DNA of 64,000 nt, taken from the NCBI GenBank assembly GCA_032871835.1, contig CM065300.1, forward strand, positions 69,947,192 through 70,011,191, written 5' to 3'. This document shows, piece after piece, positions 58,608 to 64,000 of the stretch (the first letter of the stretch is position 1; each line of letters opens with the position of its first letter). Source of the stretch: Dipteronia dyeriana (Eukaryota; Streptophyta; Magnoliopsida; Sapindales; Sapindaceae). Below the pieces are notes generated by a model. It did no database searches and was not told where the DNA came from. It saw nothing but the letters and a program-made list of their open reading frames with translations. Both the position numbers and the translations under genes were made by a program.

Positions 58608-61600
58608 TTGAATGTTTTCCTGGATTTGCATGTTTTCTCAACAGACAACTCAAGGTTAGTTTTCATGGATCTTGTTGCTAGATATCGTCTCTTTGTTGTT
58701 ACAATGAAGGCTCTTGAGAAAGGCGATACTTTTACGGCTTTCCACGTTTATAGGTTGATGGGGGATACACCCCCTGACCAACCTTATTTCTTGAACGCTG
58801 ATATTTTGGGGCTTCATTGTGAAGTTTCCCCCGTATCTGATTTTGAATCTTCTCATACTCAGGGCCAATCTGGCCCATTTGTTTCTGCTCACAACAATTT
58901 TCATCCTTAGAAGAGAATGGGAAAGCATACAAGCCAACGTCGCGATGCTTGGGTTGGGGGTTCAGATGTTGAATGAGAATGATGTAGATGAGGAGCATCG
59001 GGCGTCTCGTTTACAATTTTCCAATAAGCGCGTATGTGCCTATGACATCGAACCAAATGTCGTTGGTGAAACTGAGATTGAGAAATATTTTCACTGATTT
59101 GATTTGGATACGGATATTGTTTGACTGGAAATGGCAGGGGATAGAGCCGCATGGAATCCTCCGTCCAGGATGGTGGCTATTTATGGAACAATGCTCTGCT
59201 GTGGCATAACACTCCCTCTTCAACCTTTTATCACTCTATTCCTGACAGAAGCAGGAATTGCTCTAGCCCAACTTGCCCTGAATAGCTATAGGATTTTGAT
59301 GTGCATATGGCATACATGGAAAAGAATGGGTTTACCCCCGCTCACGCCTCATGAAATTAGACACTTCTATACTTTAAGGCAATATGGTCGGACGGAGACT
59401 TACTTTCTCTTTTCCAGTCAGCTTGATAGTTGGATCTCGGATGGGGTAGATATTGATGGGATAGTCGAAGCATCTACTAAAAACAAGAAAAAGAGCTTCA
59501 TCTGGGGTTTTCCCGCCTCTAACAAATACTGAAGAACAGTTGGTCTTTGATTGGAGGGGGTTGGGGACGTTTGATTGACTTTAACCTGGATGGTGATCGA
59601 GTGACTCGGAAGGTCCTTTGCTACCTTTGCTCACCCGATACCTTGAACCACATACCCTTACTTTTACAGCTGGGGATTAGGGTGGGTAAAAAACCAATGA
59701 ACCGAACCGAACCGAACCGAACCGAACCGAACAGAACTGAACCGAACCAGTGGATCAAACCGGTCCAATTGGTTTTTTACCGGTTTTGATTGGGTGATCA
59801 GTTCGGTTCGATTCTAATTTTTTTTAAAAACCGGTTGGATCGGTTTTTAGAACCCGTTTTAGTTCTAAAAACCGGATAACCGAACCGGTACCCGACTATA
59901 AATTTAAAAAAAAAACTAATTCTAACTTTCACTCTTTACTCTTCACTCTTCAATTATTAGGTATATTTTATTGGATTTTAAAATGTAATTTGACTTTGTT
60001 TGGTATTGACTATTGTATTAGCTATCAATAAAAAATTTGGCTGGCATGTATTTTGAAATATGTTTACTATTTTGTATTGGATTTTATAGTTTTTTAATAT
60101 GTTTTTATTGTGATGTAAATAAATTTGGCCCAATAGGTTCAAAAAAATGAATTAAATATGTAATAAATGAAATTTAGAATTTTGGCCAATCTGATCCAAA
60201 ACCAAAAAAACCGAACCGAACCGAACCGGTCCAATTCGGTTGGTTTTTTATTGGTTGGTAAATGTCAATTTGATTGGATCGGTTCACTTTTTTAAAAACC
60301 GGATTTTATCGGTTTTTTATCGGTTTTATGAAAAACCGAACCGGTCCAATCAACGTCCACCCCTAGCTGGGGAGTTTGCCAGCCTTGCCAGAGTTACCGT
60401 GCAACCTCTAGAAAAACAAAATAGGTCATAACTTTTTAATGAGAAGAAGATGATCAAAGTCAGCATTTTTGCTCATATTTCTGTCCGCCACAAACGCTGT
60501 GAATTGGCATTTTATGTCCCTTTTTTCTTTATTATTTCTGACTAATTTTAAATTTCCAATGTATGACTCAAATATTATCTGCGAGGCTCAAGCTCACTAG
60601 GAAAAATTCATTATTCGGGTGAGTCGTAAAGAAGCAGTTTGCCAGGAAACGACAGGATTTTCTCCACCTAACGATGAATCATATGAGGATTCTAAGGATG
60701 TTGCAGTCGACGAGCAGTCACCCGAGTATACTCCTGAGGAAATTTCCCGACAGACCGCAGGTGAATCGAGTAGGTCAGGAAGTCTGAATGGTTCTGGCAG
60801 CGAGCAAATAATGTCTGATGACTATGATACGAAGAGGGGTCATGCTGTAGGTGAGGCAGCTGTGAGGTTTAGTCATGCCAATGAGGCATCTGCGGAACAG
60901 GGTCAGTCTTTCGAGGTCCATAAAGGGAAAGTAAAAGGTCAGGGAATCTTCGACCAAGCCAATTAGTCCCTCTTGTCCCACTGTTTTTGAATTTTTTCCA
61001 ATTGTGGTTGAAGAGGTTGATGATAAAGATCCTACTGTTGTTCTTGACACTCGCTTCAAGCAGATTGGGAAGAGGGAAGCATCCTTTTTGCCAATCCTAC
61101 CTCTCCTAAAAATACCTATGATCGTGGAATTTGTTCAATCTTCCAATGAAGAAAATATTGGTGCAAATGATCCTACATGTGTCCAAGCTGAGAAAACTAC
61201 TGTAGATTTATCTGGTTTGTTCACTCAGGGACACCCGCTCGACAACTCGGGTAACGAAGTTCCCCACATTCTTGCCGTTAATGTTGCCGATGCAGGGTCA
61301 TTAGATCGATCTACAGATCATTCCCCTTAAGACATGCCGAACGCGATGTCTGTGGGTCGTGCTTACATTGGAGATGACCATTGGAGCCATTTCAGGAATG
61401 AGACTGCATCTGTGCGCCTTCAAAACTTTTTTAACAATGCTGTATATGTACATATTCTTTGTTGCACATTATTGAACATTTTTTTGCCTTTCGGTCTGAA
61501 TTTCAGTTCATAATAACTTGATTTCTTTTGTAGATGGTGGCTGAAGTTTCTGAGGCTTTCTAGATCCAACAATCACAAGCTGATCGAATAAGGCATTTGG

Positions 61601-62394
61601 AATCTCAATTAAAAGAGAACGAGGACAACCATGATCGGGTTGAGGTTGTATACCAGAAGGAAATCAGTGCAAACCAAGAACATGCATATAGGTGCTTGGC
61701 AAGGCAATTAAAGGCAGAGGATAAGGCTTCACTTGCTAAGGAAAAACCAAAATCATTTGAAAGTTTGATGTTTGCTGCTCAATAATCGATGCTTCGTGCT
61801 AGACAGAAAGCTGAAGAGGTTAAGTCGTCCTATGAGCGCAATGTTGAATATCTTAAGCGCCAAGCTTTAACTGTTGAATCCCTTTCTAAAGAGGTTAAAT
61901 ATGAATTAGAGGTGCAAGGAGTCGATCGTTTTTAAAGGTCTCCAATTTACGATGCCCTGCTCCTCAGGGAGTTTCAACGTGGGATGGTCTCGGTCAGTGA
62001 ATTCTTTAAAGTGAAGAACATAGCAACTGATAAGGCACGATCAAATTGGGAATTATCGATAAAGAGTCATGTTGATTGTTCCTTGGAAGCCCTTCGGATT
62101 CAGATGAAAGAATGGCGAGCCTACTGCCATAGCCAAGGCAAAAAAACCCACCCCATACATCTGGAAATCCCTACTAAGCATGTCTTTTCAACTTTCCATG
62201 CGAGTGAGAAGGGCGGGGTGGATAGGGAAGAACCCGACGTTGGTCCCATAACCGGAAAGGACTAAAACACTTGGATGGATGACGAAGTGGATGAGATTAC
62301 TTGGCCTTCAAATGAAAGTTTCCTGAATGAGTACGAGATGGTGTCCGACCCCAGTGTATATGGTACTAGCTCAGAATCCCCAGCACCACCTTAA
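58608..62394 (+). pseudogene. Antisense additional ORF of the Tat element: Transposase_28-like protein, broken
   Basis: Plus-strand coding remnant, opposite to the element's pol. A likely ATG lies at 58665. The conserved block at 59131-59532 has DRAAWNPPSRMVAIYG, TLPLQPFITLFLTEAGIA, YRILMCIWHTWKRMG and KKKSFIWGFPAS, typical of the plant 'putative gypsy type transposon' family (Transposase_28). Stops at 59095 and 59119 precede it. A frameshift near 59535 leads to GGGWGRLIDFNLDGD. A 688-bp TIR element (59677-60364) splits the next part, which resumes as EFASLARVTVQPLEKQ. After an acidic Ser-rich linker (60619-60966), a coiled-coil region follows (HLESQLKENEDNHDRVEVVY near 61600, KVKNIATDKARSNWELSIK near 62010). 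The last frame ends at TAA 62392. The role of these proteins is unknown. Confidence 0.72.
59677..60364. mobile_element. CCGAACC-rich TIR element, copy 3 (688 bp), with perfect 9-bp flanks
   Basis: Left end TTAGGGTGGGTAAAAAACC, right end CAACGTCCACCCCT. AGCTGGGGA is repeated exactly at 59668-59676 and 60365-60373. The interior carries runs of ACCGA near 59702-59730 and many AACCGGTT words. It interrupts the antisense Transposase_28-like ORF. Confidence 0.82.
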
Positions 62395-63128
62395 CAGTTT
62401 ATTCTTTTTTTTTTATCTTGTATATACTGAAACTTAATACACGATTTTTCTTTTTGAATTATCTTGTATGACTTATCATGATTCGAGATATAAGCTTAGC
62501 TGAGTAGTACATCTAAGCCTTTTTGTTGAGTGTTTGGCTACCAAGTTTATTTTTATAATGCCAAGTATCTTATTTAACTGGCTAGCATATTTAACCGAGT
62601 AGCTTCATAATAAGACCGTAATTATGCCCTACCCAATTTCTACCCGAGTATTACATCGAAGCTCACCACATTCATACATTTGGGTTCTTGCACAATTCAC
62701 CAAAGATGTCTCCTGGTTTTGTCTGTGCAAGGGTTTGCCGAATCATTAAATAGTGAATTACCTAACACGGCTGCGCAACTCACCAAGGCTGCCCTGGCGG
62801 TGCCCCGAGCTTTTTTCCAAATGTGCTGGTGGTTCGGGTTTACCTTTTTACTAAGGTTTAGATTTTAACCTTGCTCAGCTGGCATGCTATATTAAGCTTC
62901 TCCGCCCATTCGGATGTAATTTTACCAAATTGACCCGAGCATTTTATTTCCATTTATATGTTCTCATTATTTCTGATCATTTTTTTAAAAGGGTTCCGTG
63001 TAGGAATTTTATTCATTATCTGCAAAAACTAAACTGAATAAAAACAAATTCAAAACTTAGCATCTAAAAAGAAACCTAAAAAGAATTGAAACTAAAAACT
63101 AAAACAAGCTATGTTGATTTATGTTTAT
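62395..63128. other. Spacer between the antisense ORF and pol
   Basis: Holds the convergent ends of the plus-strand additional ORF and the minus-strand pol. It starts with a T-rich stretch (TTTTTTTTTATC at 62404) that could serve as a transcript end. I see no gene. Confidence 0.4.
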
Positions 63129-64000
63129 TCAAGAATCCCTTGAATCCCTCAAGGATAAAAGACTTTCAGGTACTGGGACTCCTCATCCTGGTCGGGTGAT
63201 CCAATATGCTCCATATCCAGCTATCCCGTCAATTAAATATGGTCATTCCCATCTGTCGGTGAGGGATCCCGTCGATTTATCTTTGGTGTTCAAGGATACT
63301 CTCTTGAGCATAAGGTCTCCCATCTAAAATTTTCTAACCTGAACATATGAGTTATAATATATGGCTGGCCTTTGTTGGTAGGCCGCGTTTCGCACTTGGG
63401 ACCTCTCTCTTGCTTTTTCCAACTTGTCCAGGTTCTATAATAGTGCATCAACATTGTGCCCTTCATCATATAGATAGACCCTAAGGGATATGTAAGATGT
63501 CTCTACCAGGGTTCACGACCTCTGTTCCATATGCTAAAGAGAATGGGGTTTCCCTCGTAGGGTTTCTTACAGTTGTTCGGTATGCCCATAAAACCTTAGG
63601 TAGTTTCTCTACCCAACTGCCTTTTTTCGAATTCAGTTTTTCTTTGAGGGTGTGTTTGATTACCTTGTTTACTGCTTCTACTTTTCCATTCATCTAGAGA
63701 TGAGCAGGTGTAGCGTAGTAGTTTGAGATCTTGTATTCAGCACAAAGCTGTTTGAATTTCTGATTATCAAATTAAGTGTCGTTGTCAGTGATGATGGTGT
63801 TTTGGACTCTAAATCGATAGAGTATGTTATTTTTCACAAAGTTGGTGGTGTTTGCTTCTGTGACGTGCACTAATGATTTTGCCTCTACCCACTTTATGAA
63901 ATAGTCAATTGCTACGATTGCGTGTTTCGCACCTCCTTTCGTAACCCTGGCATTGGTCTGATCAAATCCAAACCCCACATGGTAAACAACTAAGGTAAAG
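63129..64000 (-). pseudogene. Integrase, C-terminal part of Tat-type pol, runs off the right edge
   Basis: Integrase inserts element cDNA into the host genome. On the minus strand the core reads AIVAIDYFIKWVEAK (first Asp), NTIITDND (second Asp) and NGKVEAVNKVIKHTLKEKL (Glu), followed by VLWAYRTTVRNPTRETPFSL and LAYGTEVVNPG. Stops occur directly after TDNDT (near 63774), before MNGKVEA (near 63694) and after ILHIP (63481). Further stops and frame changes lie downstream. The tail continues with AAYQQRPAIYYNSYVQ and GDLMLKRV to a TGA at 63129. The sequence style (NGKVEAVNK, WAYRTT) is that of Tat/Athila elements. It is disabled by several nonsense changes. Confidence 0.85.

Larger units (their letters stand above)
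57411..64000 (-). mobile_element. 3' part of a Tat-lineage Ty3/gypsy element, minus strand
   Basis: Reading from the right edge on the minus strand: integrase end (64000-63129), a spacer, a region with a plus-strand additional ORF (58608-62394), a purine tract (58049-58062) and the 3' LTR (58048-57411). Integrase motifs and the Transposase_28-like antisense ORF both point to the Tat lineage. Gag, RT and the 5' LTR lie beyond the window. Confidence 0.8.

Noticed and set aside
58656..59223. Several minus-strand open frames opposite the additional ORF
   Set aside because: The plus strand carries the recognisable Transposase_28-like motifs, and the minus-strand frames have none.

Overview
The window reads as nuclear DNA of a flowering plant, probably a eudicot. 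It is AT-rich and intron-bearing, and most of it is transposable elements. I recognise one conventional host gene, the minus-strand AHA1-type Hsp90 co-chaperone gene (exons between 30347 and 40910), plus weaker exon candidates at 42383-43089 and 47675-47880. I saw no rRNA, tRNA, CRISPR or bacterial-type operon.

Layout. 1-6336: the 5' part of a minus-strand, Copia-like, gag-only LTR element (LTR 3814-6336, PBS, broken gag 1677-3730). 6927-9409: a solo LTR with a perfect 5-bp target duplication. 10026-10935: a TIR element. 11299-27578: a 16.3-kb Tat/Ogre-like but pol-less Ty3/gypsy element, bounded by ATAAG target duplications. Three later LTR-type insertions split it (B 11395-13644, C 14402-16738, D about 19908-22042). 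Its interior holds large tandem arrays and an antisense coiled-coil ORF remnant. 27584-30346: intergenic, with a perfect hairpin. 30347-40910: the AHA1-type gene, whose 8.1-kb intron 5 holds a 5.35-kb Reina-like chromovirus (33058-38404) and a small TIR element. 41554-42287: a 367-bp tandem duplication. 43658-47530: a broken TTF-zinc-finger hAT transposon. 48209-49125: a Harbinger/Tourist-type element. 49130-53760: a decayed LINE carrying a Tourist MITE. 54880-55675: an LTR-gag fragment. 55962-56120: a tRNA-derived SINE with 14-bp target duplications. 57411-64000: the 3' part of a minus-strand Tat-lineage element, with 3' LTR, integrase and, between them on the opposite strand, a Transposase_28-like additional ORF.

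The most informative structures are the nested 11.3-27.6 kb element, which has a readable order of insertion; the two Tat-like elements that both carry coiled-coil coding remnants antisense to the element; a 71-codon antisense ORF kept open in all three solo LTRs of one family; and the AHA1 gene with a retrotransposon-inflated intron and a stop-free 90-nt intron. I found no clearly new biological system. Family assignments come from motifs read by eye, without database searches.
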